DNA of 64,000 nucleotides from NCBI RefSeq assembly GCF_964033635.1, contig NZ_OZ035533.1, positions 2,728,001-2,792,000 of the forward strand, read 5' to 3'. The DNA is from Chitinophaga sp. MM2321 (lineage in GTDB: Bacteria > Bacteroidota > Bacteroidia > Chitinophagales > Chitinophagaceae). Positions 18,086 to 26,941 of this stretch are shown in pieces (the stretch's first letter is position 1; each line of letters starts with the position of its first letter). Made by a program: the position numbers and the translations under genes. The notes below the pieces were generated by a model. That model saw only the letters and a program-made list of their open reading frames with translations. It did no database searches and was not told where the DNA came from.

Positions 18086-19789
18086 ATGAAAACAATTAGT
18101 AAATCAATTATACTATGCCTTGGGTTGATCGGTCTTTCGGTTTCTTCCTGTAAAAAGGATTTGATCAAAATGAATGAGAACCCCAATGGCTCCAACCCTG
18201 AAACTATTAATCCAAATCTTGTTTTATCCACCGTACTGACAAATACCGGTATGCTGGTGCTGGATCTGGGCTACCAAAATATTGCCGGTGTGATGCAGCA
18301 TACCCAGAAGGATGGCTGGACCAGCGAACACAATGAATATGATTGGGGGGGCTCCAATAGCTGGACGCCTTACTATGACATCCTGCGAAACAATCAACTG
18401 GTATACGACCGGGCCACTACTCTTAATAACGAATTGCAGCAAGGCGTTTCGCTGGTCATGAAATCGATGGTGTTTGGATTGATCACTGATCTGTGGGGAG
18501 ATGCTCCTTATACCAATGCATTGAAAGGCCAGGAAGGCGGTACCGAAAATTCATTGCCTGCTTATGATCCGCAGGAAAAAATATATACCGGTATATTAGC
18601 AGATCTTGAAACGGCCAATACTTTACTTTCAAAACCTAAAGCTGATTACCCCGAGCCGATCGATGGCGCAGATGTTTATTACCAGGGTGATCCTGCTAAA
18701 TGGCGCAAGATGGCGAATTCGCTGGCTTTGCGGTATTATATGCGTCTTTCGGAAAAGCTGCCCGCTGTTGCCAAAGCAGGCATTGAAAAAATAGTAGCTG
18801 ATCCTGCACAATATCCCATCATTACAGCTGCTGCTGAAGACGCCACCATGTCTTTCCCCGGCAACAGCAATGCCGACTCCTGGCCAGCCAACGTCACATA
18901 TGACCCGGACGGCAGCAACTACCGGAGATTAAAAATGTGTAACACGCTAGTTACTTCCATGTTGGCGCTGCACGACCCAAGAATCGCGGTTTGGGCGAAT
19001 AAAGTAGAGACCTTTTTACTGGTAGATGATACAAAGCCCGCAGGTACCGGTATCAACTATAAAGCAGTAGATACGATTGTAAACGGCGAACCCAGAAAAG
19101 TAAGATATATATCTCCGGATGTACTGACCGGCAAAGGACTCACGATAAATGACATTGACCAGAACGAGGATTATGTAGGTATTCCACCGGGCATTGCCGG
19201 ACCTGCTGTATATAATTTAAGTCCGGATGCCAATCAGGGAGCCAGAAACCCGCATGTTTCCTGGCTCAATAATATTTACCAGCAGGCAAAAGGCCCATTA
19301 TTAAAGGCCAGGTTGATCTCTGCCGCCGAAGTACACTTTATCCTGGCCGAAGCTTCCGCCATCAAGGGATGGGCTGCAGGCGATGCAGAAACGCATTATA
19401 ATGCAGCCATACAGGCATCTCTCACTACCTGGGGAATTGCCGCCAGTTATGGCACATACATCATGCAACCAGGGGTAAAATTCGATCATACGCAAAAGCA
19501 AATCATCACCCAGAAATGGATCGCCAGCTGGACAGCCGCAACGGAAGCCTGGTTCGATTACAAACGAACAGGATTGCCCGACCTACACGCAGGCCCTTAT
19601 GCAAAGGGGCCGGTAATGCCGTTACGCTACTACTACATGCTGGACGAGCGTAACCTCAATAAAGTGAATATTACCGAAGCAATGGACCGGCTGGAAGTAA
19701 CCACCTATTCTTCCTATGGCGCCAATGGTGCAAAAAACAGCCCGTGGTCAAAACCCTGGGTGATACAAGGCACCGGTAAGCCCTGGTAA
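18086..19789 (+). CDS. SusD/RagB-family surface lipoprotein
   Basis: A 567-residue SusD-like lipoprotein, of the branch often annotated SusD/RagB-like 2. The lipobox is VSSC with Cys22, followed by KKDL. The opening NENPNGSNPETINPNLVLS, the TPR-like helices (for example the LVMKSMVFGLITDLWGDAPY helix, a family hallmark) and the C-terminal WIASWTAATEAWFDYKRTG segment are all visible. It would cap the SusC barrel encoded 22 bp upstream and hold the ligand at the cell surface. It ends 43 bp before the PqaA-like gene, in line with one transcript. Confidence 0.93.
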   Translation: MKTISKSIILCLGLIGLSVSSCKKDLIKMNENPNGSNPETINPNLVLSTVLTNTGMLVLDLGYQNIAGVMQHTQKDGWTSEHNEYDWGGSNSWTPYYDILRNNQLVYDRATTLNNELQQGVSLVMKSMVFGLITDLWGDAPYTNALKGQEGGTENSLPAYDPQEKIYTGILADLETANTLLSKPKADYPEPIDGADVYYQGDPAKWRKMANSLALRYYMRLSEKLPAVAKAGIEKIVADPAQYPIITAAAEDATMSFPGNSNADSWPANVTYDPDGSNYRRLKMCNTLVTSMLALHDPRIAVWANKVETFLLVDDTKPAGTGINYKAVDTIVNGEPRKVRYISPDVLTGKGLTINDIDQNEDYVGIPPGIAGPAVYNLSPDANQGARNPHVSWLNNIYQQAKGPLLKARLISAAEVHFILAEASAIKGWAAGDAETHYNAAIQASLTTWGIAASYGTYIMQPGVKFDHTQKQIITQKWIASWTAATEAWFDYKRTGLPDLHAGPYAKGPVMPLRYYYMLDERNLNKVNITEAMDRLEVTTYSSYGANGAKNSPWSKPWVIQGTGKPW

Positions 19790-19832
19790 TTTTCACTGCA
19801 ATGATCTACTTTTATCAAATTATAAATAACAT

Positions 19833-21191
19833 ATGAAGAAACTACTCCTGAACATCACGACAGCTCTTTTTGTTAACCTCCTTTTTTTCATTACAGCCTT
19901 TGCCCAACAAACGGTAACACCGGCCAACGCGCTGAAAAGTTATCTGAATAATGGAGACCATTCGTTTAAGTGGGAATTGAAAGACTCCTTTAACCTGGCT
20001 AATAATGTAAAAGCCTACAATATATTGCTCACTTCCCAGCAATGGCGGGAGTTTACATGGAAACATCAGTTAACCATTTTTGTTCCGGCCGACATTAAAT
20101 ACGATGGCGCCTTACTGTTCATTACCGGCGGTTCTGTAAAGGACGGACTACCTAACTGGAACGGCCCCACGGATGAACTGTATCAACAGGTAGGCGCTGT
20201 TGCAGCTACCAATAACTCGGTTACAGCGGTATTAAGACAAACACCTAATCAACCGCTCTTTAATAAATTAACGGAAGATGCATTGATATCCTTCACCCTC
20301 CATAACTTTAAAAAAGATGGTGATTTTACCTGGCCTTTACTGTTCCCCATGGTTAAAAGCGCCGTTCGCGCTATGGATGCCATACAGGACTTCGCCAAAG
20401 CAAAATTGCCCCGCAACATAAACCGGTTTGTTGTATCCGGCGCTTCAAAACGTGGCTGGACTACCTGGCTCACCGGCGCCAACGATGACAGGGTGGTTGC
20501 TATCGCACCAATGGTGATTGACGTATTAAATATGCCGGTAAGCCTGGACTACCAGATTAAAACCTGGAAAGAATACAGTATTCAGATTGAAGATTATGTA
20601 AAACTGGGTATTCCACAGGCAGCCCATACAGAAAGTGGTATGGCCATCAACACCATGATTGATCCTTACTCTTACAGGAAAAGTTTGTCCATGCCCAAAA
20701 TGATCTTCATGGGTACCAATGATGAATACTGGGTAGTGGATAATATCAAAAATTATATAGACAGCATACCGGGTAAAAATTTAATAAACTATGTACCCAA
20801 TGCCGGACATAGCCTGGGCGACAAGCATCAGGCCTTTGAAGGGTTAAGTGCTTTCTTTGGTATTACCATGAGTAAGCAAACTTACCCCGACTGTAGCTGG
20901 ACGACCAAAACACGTAAAGGAAAAGTAAACCTTACCGCAAAAGCTACAGCCAACAGCCTGGTAGACGTGATACTATGGTCAGCAGATTCCAAAGACCTCG
21001 ATTTCCGTAATGATAAATGGGCATCGCAGAGCTTAGGAAAAGCGCATCAGTCGAAGATAAAAGTAACCACTCCCCTGCCACAAAATGGTTACCGCGCTTT
21101 TTATGTTGATCTTAAATACGAGAATCCTACCGGTGGTACCTATACAGTAAGTACACGTGTATTTGTTACCGATGATAAAAAAATACTTTAA
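19833..21191 (+). CDS. PhoPQ-activated pathogenicity-related protein (PqaA family)
   Basis: A 452-residue secreted protein of the PqaA family, named from a PhoPQ-activated Salmonella gene. It has a signal peptide (ends TAFAQQ) and an alpha/beta-hydrolase core: FITGGS near the oxyanion region (97-101), a nucleophile-elbow-like VSGASKRGW with Ser205, GTNDEYW, and PNAGHSLGD that supplies the His. The catalytic activity of the family is not well defined; esterase or peptidase activity is inferred from the fold. Its place right after SusC/SusD and before the phosphodiesterase-esterase fusion argues that it processes the substrate that these import. Confidence 0.88.
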   Translation: MKKLLLNITTALFVNLLFFITAFAQQTVTPANALKSYLNNGDHSFKWELKDSFNLANNVKAYNILLTSQQWREFTWKHQLTIFVPADIKYDGALLFITGGSVKDGLPNWNGPTDELYQQVGAVAATNNSVTAVLRQTPNQPLFNKLTEDALISFTLHNFKKDGDFTWPLLFPMVKSAVRAMDAIQDFAKAKLPRNINRFVVSGASKRGWTTWLTGANDDRVVAIAPMVIDVLNMPVSLDYQIKTWKEYSIQIEDYVKLGIPQAAHTESGMAINTMIDPYSYRKSLSMPKMIFMGTNDEYWVVDNIKNYIDSIPGKNLINYVPNAGHSLGDKHQAFEGLSAFFGITMSKQTYPDCSWTTKTRKGKVNLTAKATANSLVDVILWSADSKDLDFRNDKWASQSLGKAHQSKIKVTTPLPQNGYRAFYVDLKYENPTGGTYTVSTRVFVTDDKKIL

Positions 21192-21215
21192 GACAGGATG
21201 TTATAAATTGTCAGC

Positions 21216-22850
21216 ATGAAAAGAATTATAGTTTTCTCAGGAGCCTTTTTCCTTATAATAACGGCTATGGCTCAACAGGTAGTGTCTCCACTACCTGTTA
21301 GCAAGAATAAATTTGTGGTGGTAGCCCATCGCGGTAATCATGAAACGGTTCCTGAAAATACGGTAGCCGCTATTGAAGAAACCATACGATGTGGCGCGGA
21401 TTATGCAGAGCTGGATCTGCGCACCACGAAAGATGGGAAGCTGGTGCTGATGCACAATGCTACCGTAGACAAGATGACCAATGGCAAAGGCAATGTGGCA
21501 GATTTAACATTTGCCGAAATCAAAGCATTAAAGGTAAAAAGTACAGATGGGAAAGACTATCGTGTGCCCTCCTTTGAAGAAGCCCTGCAGGCGTGTAAAG
21601 GCAGGCTGAATATTTATCTTGACTTTAAAGATGCGGATGTACCAGAAACCTTGCGGCAACTAAAAGCGGCTGGGATGGAAAAGCAGGTAGTGGTTTATTT
21701 AAATAAAAAAGAACAGTATAAAGCCTGGAGAAAAGCCGCCCCGGCAATGCCATTAATGTCCAGTCTGCCTGATGAGATTAATACCCCTGACCAGTTTAAA
21801 TATTTCCTGGAAAATGTGCGTATGGAAGTGCTGGATAACATCAAAGACACCGCTATGCTGGCAGTGGCCAGGCAACACAACGTAGCAATATGGCTGGATG
21901 TACAATCGCAGACAGAAGGCCCCACCGAATGGGTTGCTGCGATGAAGAAAGGTGTACAGGGTGTGCAGACTGACCACCCGACGGCATTGGTGAGTTATCT
22001 GAAGAGCAACAACCTCCGGGATGGTATCACAACCACTTCAACAGCTGTTGCCGTTTTGCCCGCAAAGCCGTCCTACATTAAAGTACGCAATGTACCCTAT
22101 GGTGATGCAGGTGAAGATAATACACTGGATGCCTATATGCCTGAAGACCACAATCCGCAGACGAAAATAATCGTATACATTCATGGCGGCGGTTGGACTG
22201 GCGGTGATAAAAAAGAGTTCCCCCAACAGTTGATTGATGAACTGGTAGGCAGGCAGCATTACGGCGTAGTATCCATAAACTACCGGCTGATCCGGGATAA
22301 TAACAAAAACATTTTCCCGGCACAGATCGATGATATCCGCCAGGCATTGGCATTTATTTCTTCCAAAGCCAGGAAAATGAAATTCGATGGCAGCCAGTTT
22401 GCTTTAATGGGCGGCAGTGCAGGCGCTTACCTGGCCTTGCAATATGCCTATGCAAATGATAGTATGCGCCAGATAAAAACTGTCATGGATCTATGGGGGC
22501 CTACCGATTTTACAGATAAAAAAGTAAGACTGGAAAATAAAGATGCCGATGAAAAAGTAACACGCCTGTTAGGCGTGGCTGATCCGGCGTCTAAAATTGC
22601 TCATGATGCAAGTCCCTTCTACCGGCTCACCAAAGAAACCGGTGTACCTACCATTTTGTTTCATGGCAGTGAAGATCCACTGGTACATGTAAGCCAGTCA
22701 GAGAAGCTTTACGCCAAATTAACATCACTGGGGATACCCACACAATTTGAATTGTATCCTGGTGAAAAGCATGGCGTAGGCCTTGCAGCTTCCATGGATG
22801 TATTTTCAAAACTGGTGACCTGGTTAGCAAAATATTATCCTGCTGAATAA
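21216..22850 (+). CDS. Fusion of glycerophosphodiester phosphodiesterase and alpha/beta-hydrolase esterase
   Basis: A 544-residue secreted two-domain enzyme (signal peptide ends TAMAQ). Domain 1, about 33-262, is a GDPD TIM barrel: HRG (38-40), ENT, the metal-binding pair ExD (65 and 67) and His80 are all there. GDPDs cut glycerophosphodiesters into glycerol 3-phosphate and an alcohol. Domain 2, about 288-543, is a carboxylesterase/BD-FAE type alpha/beta hydrolase: HGGGW oxyanion loop (323-327), GGSAG with Ser401, FHGSEDPLV with Asp487, and EKHG with His519 make a full triad. Both halves thus look active. ATG 21216 lies 24 bp after the PqaA-like gene; it is the last gene of the operon, closed by a terminator at 22886. 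Deacylation then phosphodiester cleavage of lipids or of decorated polymers is a plausible joint job. Confidence 0.88.
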   Translation: MKRIIVFSGAFFLIITAMAQQVVSPLPVSKNKFVVVAHRGNHETVPENTVAAIEETIRCGADYAELDLRTTKDGKLVLMHNATVDKMTNGKGNVADLTFAEIKALKVKSTDGKDYRVPSFEEALQACKGRLNIYLDFKDADVPETLRQLKAAGMEKQVVVYLNKKEQYKAWRKAAPAMPLMSSLPDEINTPDQFKYFLENVRMEVLDNIKDTAMLAVARQHNVAIWLDVQSQTEGPTEWVAAMKKGVQGVQTDHPTALVSYLKSNNLRDGITTTSTAVAVLPAKPSYIKVRNVPYGDAGEDNTLDAYMPEDHNPQTKIIVYIHGGGWTGGDKKEFPQQLIDELVGRQHYGVVSINYRLIRDNNKNIFPAQIDDIRQALAFISSKARKMKFDGSQFALMGGSAGAYLALQYAYANDSMRQIKTVMDLWGPTDFTDKKVRLENKDADEKVTRLLGVADPASKIAHDASPFYRLTKETGVPTILFHGSEDPLVHVSQSEKLYAKLTSLGIPTQFELYPGEKHGVGLAASMDVFSKLVTWLAKYYPAE

Positions 22851-22885
22851 TTCATGCCCTATTCCAACTTTAGTGATCCTTTCAT

Positions 22886-22926
22886 CACCATTCATGATAC
22901 CCAAATCATGAATGGTGTTTTTTTTT
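22886..22926 (+). terminator. Strong intrinsic terminator of the sigma/SusCD locus
   Basis: Perfect 13-bp stem (CACCATTCATGAT with ATCATGAATGGTG, six-base loop) followed by a run of nine T. It closes the operon that ends with the fusion gene at 22850. Confidence 0.92.
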
Positions 22927-22978
22927 GCCTTGCGTTGTTGAAGCTTTTCCAATATCCGTCTCAGAAAGAAAAAATGTC

Positions 22979-22986
22979 TATTTTTG
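22979..22986 (+). promoter_or_regulatory. Candidate Bacteroidota -7 box
   Basis: TATTTTTG fits the phylum's TAnnTTTG box and lies 9 bp before the ATG of the DUF92 gene, which would give a very short leader. A good -33 element is not evident. Confidence 0.35.
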
Positions 22987-22995
22987 CCGGTTCAT

Positions 22996-23718
22996 ATGGC
23001 ATTCTCATCACTATCCCACATCGCTCTGGTCCTGGTATTGCTCATCATTGTGATGGTGATATGTATTAAAACAGGAAAACTATCTATCCCGGCTTCCCTG
23101 GCCGCGGGGCTGACCGGACTACTGGTATATGCGGGAGCCGGATATACCGGGTTAGGGTTACTGGGCGTATTCTTTATACTCGGCACACTGGCTACCTCCC
23201 ACCGGAAAGACCTGAAAGCAAAGATCCACCCTGACAGTGTACATCCTGAAACGAGGAAAGCAGGACAGGTATTCGCCAATGGTGGTATGGCAGCACTGCT
23301 CGCAATACCGATGATCATTGATCCTGCACACGCCACGTTATACGGCATGATGATGGCTGCCAGTCTTGCTTCGGCAACTGCTGATACGTTGTCATCTGAA
23401 CTGGGAATGGTGTATGGCCGGAACTTTTATAATATCCTGAGTTTTAAAAAAGAACCCAAAGGGTTGGATGGTGTTGTCAGCATTGAGGGTACACTCATTG
23501 GCGCGGCAGGCGCTTTCATCATAGCAGCAGCCTATTCCCTTTCCACCGGGTTTGATAAACGGTTCGTTATTATCCTGCTGGCGGGCGTTATCGGTAACCT
23601 GGCCGATTCAGTACTGGGCGCCTCCCTGGAACGAAAACATTATATCAATAACGATGTTGTAAATTTCCTGAACACCTTTTTCGCGGCGGTTATAGCGTTG
23701 TTGCTTTACCTTTTATAA
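22996..23718 (+). CDS. DUF92 family integral membrane protein
   Basis: A 240-residue membrane protein of the DUF92/TMEM19 family, with about six or seven spans. Visible family marks are the GTLATSHRKDLKAK loop, the SASATADTLSSELG segment, GLDGVVSIEGTLIGAAGA and NLADSVLGASLER. Plant members act as phytyl-phosphate kinases, so an isoprenoid-phosphate role has been proposed for the family; nothing in this neighbourhood tests that. ATG 22996 is used; a TTG 12 bp upstream is in frame. The gene stands alone between two terminators. Confidence 0.88.
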   Translation: MAFSSLSHIALVLVLLIIVMVICIKTGKLSIPASLAAGLTGLLVYAGAGYTGLGLLGVFFILGTLATSHRKDLKAKIHPDSVHPETRKAGQVFANGGMAALLAIPMIIDPAHATLYGMMMAASLASATADTLSSELGMVYGRNFYNILSFKKEPKGLDGVVSIEGTLIGAAGAFIIAAAYSLSTGFDKRFVIILLAGVIGNLADSVLGASLERKHYINNDVVNFLNTFFAAVIALLLYLL

Positions 23719-23780
23719 TAAAGACGCTTGCTTTTCAGGTATTGCATCAGCATTGTAATTTAAAAGGAAAAACACGAATA

Positions 23781-23820
23781 AAAAAAGCAGCCCACAGTAT
23801 TAAGCTGCGGGCTGCTTTTA
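23781..23820. terminator. Bidirectional terminator
   Basis: AAAAGCAGCCC and GGGCTGCTTTT pair (11 bp), and the stem can extend inward through CAG/CTG with one mismatch. It has A/T runs on both sides. It lies between the convergent DUF92 gene and the OmpA gene. Confidence 0.85.
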
Positions 23821-23844
23821 AACAGCTCTTTATATCATCCCTGT

Positions 23845-25809
23845 TTATTTATCCAATATGGTAAATTCTGTTCTGCGGTTGGCCTGATGCTCATCTACTG
23901 TACAAGGAACACCATTACTGCAACGGTTCGCCAACCGGGTTTCGCCATAACCTTTTGCTGTTAAACGATCCTTGTTTATACCGTTAGCAATCAGGTAAGC
24001 CACCGTGGATTCTGCACGCCGTTGCGACAATTTCTGGTTATAGTTATCGTTGGCACGGGAGTCTGTATGAGAAGACATTTCCACCTGCCAGGTCGGGTTG
24101 TCGTTCAGTATCTTCACCAGCTTATTCAGCTCAATCGCTGCATCAGGACGGATATTCGATTTATCCAGGTCGAAGTAGATATTTTCTATCTTCACCGCCT
24201 TGTTCAACTCTACTTTTTCCAGGTAAATATCCTGGCGCAATTCCTTCGAACTGGTGAGGCCCCTTGTAGTGAGAGCGATGCCCGTAACTGTGCTGTAATC
24301 GGTCTTTACACCACTCAGTTCATAATCCGTTATACTATCCAATGTAAAGCGGTAATTACCCATTGCATCGGTGATGGCTTTTAATGGGGTACCGGTGTTT
24401 ATATTATCGAGGCTCACTACTGCATTGATAAGCGGTAAGTTTGTTTTTTGGTCCAGTACCCTGCCGGTTAAAGTAAACAGCAATACTTTTGCCGCATCAA
24501 AGCGGTAGATATCATCGCTGCCATGTCCGGCCAGTCTGTTGGAAGAAAAGTAAAGAGTACTATGATCAGCAAAAGCCGGGGCAAAGTCATCCTGCGGACT
24601 GTTTACCGGGCTACCCATATTTTCCACTATCCAATGATCACTGTTCTTTTTAGCTTTATAAATATCCAGTCCGCCCATACCGGACCTGCCGTTACTGGCG
24701 AAATAAAAAGTACCGGTGGTGTCAAAAACAGGCGTACGTTCATCTCCAGCGGTATTTATCTCCTCTCCCATATTTACCGGTGTTTCCCATTCCCCGTTGT
24801 CATTGCGGTGGCAATAATAAATATCAGTACCGCCCATTCCTTTATCGCCATAGTTGGCAACAAAATAGAGGGTCCGGCCATCGGGACTTATCCAGGGATC
24901 TCCCACAGAATAATTAAATATTTCATTGTACGGAAATACAGCCGACTGTTTCCAATTACTATGGATGCTGTCCCTGCTGCGTTCCAGGATCTCTACGTTG
25001 AGCGTATAAATACCTTCTTTGCCTAAAAAGCTACTCTTCTTTTTTACGAGATTTGTTACTGCATAGTACATCTTTTTCGCATCGGCAGTATAGCTTGCTG
25101 TAGCACTATGGTAGTCACCGTTAATATTGCGTGCCATGAGCCGGGTGCTGCTACTGTCATTCCCATCACTTTCGTACAGGTGCCAATAGCTGTTACCGGT
25201 CCAGCCGTAAGCAGTAGTTTTGATATTGCTGGTACTGAAGAAAGGTCTGTTCCGGAGGGAGTCATAAGGACGATCGGAGGCGAAGATGATTTTTCCGTTA
25301 GCGAATGTAGTACTCCAATCCGACCATTGACTGTTCAGCGCCTGTACATTTACCAGGTTGCCTTTGGCGGGAGCAGCCATCCATTTCACGGCACTATCGC
25401 AACCCTGCCGCATATGCAGCGCACTTTTATCAGCGGGTGTTTTACCGAGGTATTGATCGAGTACTGCACCGGCTTCTGCATATTTGCTGTTGTTCATCAA
25501 TACCCTGGCATAATATAATTCATCTTTAGCAGTATGAGCTGGCATGGCAATCACTTTGGCATACCAGGATTCTGCAAAAACATAGTCATTCAGCAGGCGG
25601 TAGCTCGTCGCCATGCCGCGCGCAGCTGCTATTGTAGCTTTTTTCTTATATGCCTTGCTATACAAAGGGATCGCTTTTGTATAATTGTATAATACCACCT
25701 GGTCATTGGCTTGTTTCAATATATATTGTCCATGTACCGGTAAGCAAAAAGCCATTGCCATCAATATGCTTAACAGTGCGGGGATATTGTATTTCTTTTT
25801 ATCCTTCAT
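23845..25809 (-). CDS. OmpA-family protein with TPR and PD40 (WD40-like) repeats
   Basis: A 654-residue envelope protein. Order: signal peptide (ends PVHGQ); TPR-like helices (about 30-155); PD40 beta-propeller repeats (about 165-430, with the pattern SPDGRTLYFVANYG, DTTGTFYFASNG, HSTLYFSSNR); a carboxypeptidase-regulatory-like domain (about 441-525); and a C-terminal OmpA peptidoglycan-binding domain (about 540-654, IYFDLDKSNIRPDA, SHTDSRAND, NRRTEF). This exact layout is the usual partner of PorP/SprF and type B cargo in gliding/type IX systems, tethering the complex to the cell wall. It is the last gene of the adhesin operon, 55 bp after the PorP/SprF stop. Confidence 0.92.
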   Translation of the reverse strand: MKDKKKYNIPALLSILMAMAFCLPVHGQYILKQANDQVVLYNYTKAIPLYSKAYKKKATIAAARGMATSYRLLNDYVFAESWYAKVIAMPAHTAKDELYYARVLMNNSKYAEAGAVLDQYLGKTPADKSALHMRQGCDSAVKWMAAPAKGNLVNVQALNSQWSDWSTTFANGKIIFASDRPYDSLRNRPFFSTSNIKTTAYGWTGNSYWHLYESDGNDSSSTRLMARNINGDYHSATASYTADAKKMYYAVTNLVKKKSSFLGKEGIYTLNVEILERSRDSIHSNWKQSAVFPYNEIFNYSVGDPWISPDGRTLYFVANYGDKGMGGTDIYYCHRNDNGEWETPVNMGEEINTAGDERTPVFDTTGTFYFASNGRSGMGGLDIYKAKKNSDHWIVENMGSPVNSPQDDFAPAFADHSTLYFSSNRLAGHGSDDIYRFDAAKVLLFTLTGRVLDQKTNLPLINAVVSLDNINTGTPLKAITDAMGNYRFTLDSITDYELSGVKTDYSTVTGIALTTRGLTSSKELRQDIYLEKVELNKAVKIENIYFDLDKSNIRPDAAIELNKLVKILNDNPTWQVEMSSHTDSRANDNYNQKLSQRRAESTVAYLIANGINKDRLTAKGYGETRLANRCSNGVPCTVDEHQANRRTEFTILDK

Positions 25810-25864
25810 GATTATACTGATTCTGGATTGTATAAGAGATAAGGCTATTGCATGATTGTTTGTA

Positions 25865-26839
25865 TTAAAAATATCGTGGAGAGAGCATCCTGGCCCTTGG
25901 TGTCACGAAAATATAATTCAGGGAAACCTCATGCGTCGTAAAATTGGTAGCCCCTGTTCCATTTATGGTGTGGTCATAGGCATATCCGATACGCAGCTTC
26001 TCATTGATGAAATATTCAACCATTCCCACAATAGCAGCAGATTTCGTTATGGAGTTCTCTATATATCTTTTGTTTAACACAGCGGTACGGTAAGAGCCTC
26101 CGATCCAGAGCTTCTTATCCAGCAGGAAGAAGGCATTCAGGTCAAGACTTGTTGGCCCGGCAAAATCTTCCTTTATCAGGATAGAGGGTTTTAATAACAC
26201 GGCATCAGTCAATGGTACTAATCCACCTACGGTGAAATAGACATGCGGTTTTAAGAGTGCATATGTTTTTAGTCCATCAGATTTCTGAAAGACATTCGTC
26301 ATCAGGTTATCTACAGATAATCCGGAGTAAATCCTTTCACTATTATAGAATATCCCTGCCCTTGCATCCGGCATGAAAGCGGTTCTCTTTGCATTCATCA
26401 GTAACGGGTCATTTTCGCTTCCGGTTAATGCGGAGATGTTGAGCCGTTGTTGCACAAAGCCTCCGCTGATGCCCAGGGCCAGGGTTTTATCCCCGCTCCT
26501 GTCCATTGGTATCCGGTAGGCATAACTGCCATACAGGGAGGTATTATTTTGTGCGCCTAACTGATCATTCATTAACTGTAACCCCAATCCTATCCGGTTA
26601 TTATTGGCTACTCCATCAGCCGCCACTGAAAAGGTTTTCGGGGCACCCGGAAATCCCGTCCACTGGTTACGATAGAACATGTTTACATTCCACTGTTCCC
26701 TGTAACCGGCATAAGCAGGATTGATATATAAGCCATTGAACATATACTGGCTGAATTGTGCATCCTGCTGACCATATACGAGTGTATGGGTTAACATGAA
26801 CAGTAACAAAAGGATGATCTTATTAATTCCCTTATTCAT
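25865..26839 (-). CDS. PorP/SprF-family type IX secretion membrane protein
   Basis: A 324-residue outer-membrane barrel of the PorP/SprF family. After a signal peptide (ends LVYGQ) come the family signatures DAQFSQYMFNGLYINPAYAG and YRNQWTGFPGAPKTF, then barrel strands to the end. The ATG at 26839 is chosen; the frame runs open to 26938 without signal-like sequence. SprF is required in Flavobacterium for secretion and surface anchoring of the SprB adhesin, and such genes typically follow their own type B cargo. Here it follows the 3,279-residue adhesin by 102 bp, so it is very likely the dedicated partner of that protein. Confidence 0.93.
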   Translation of the reverse strand: MNKGINKIILLLLFMLTHTLVYGQQDAQFSQYMFNGLYINPAYAGYREQWNVNMFYRNQWTGFPGAPKTFSVAADGVANNNRIGLGLQLMNDQLGAQNNTSLYGSYAYRIPMDRSGDKTLALGISGGFVQQRLNISALTGSENDPLLMNAKRTAFMPDARAGIFYNSERIYSGLSVDNLMTNVFQKSDGLKTYALLKPHVYFTVGGLVPLTDAVLLKPSILIKEDFAGPTSLDLNAFFLLDKKLWIGGSYRTAVLNKRYIENSITKSAAIVGMVEYFINEKLRIGYAYDHTINGTGATNFTTHEVSLNYIFVTPRARMLSPRYF

Positions 26840-26941
26840 AATCTCTTTTTTGTTATTACAAGAGCTGAAAGTATTTTCTGGATACCGTTTTCCTGTTGAG
26901 ATAACAGGAAAACGGCAGACATCTGTTGATTGAATCATGTG

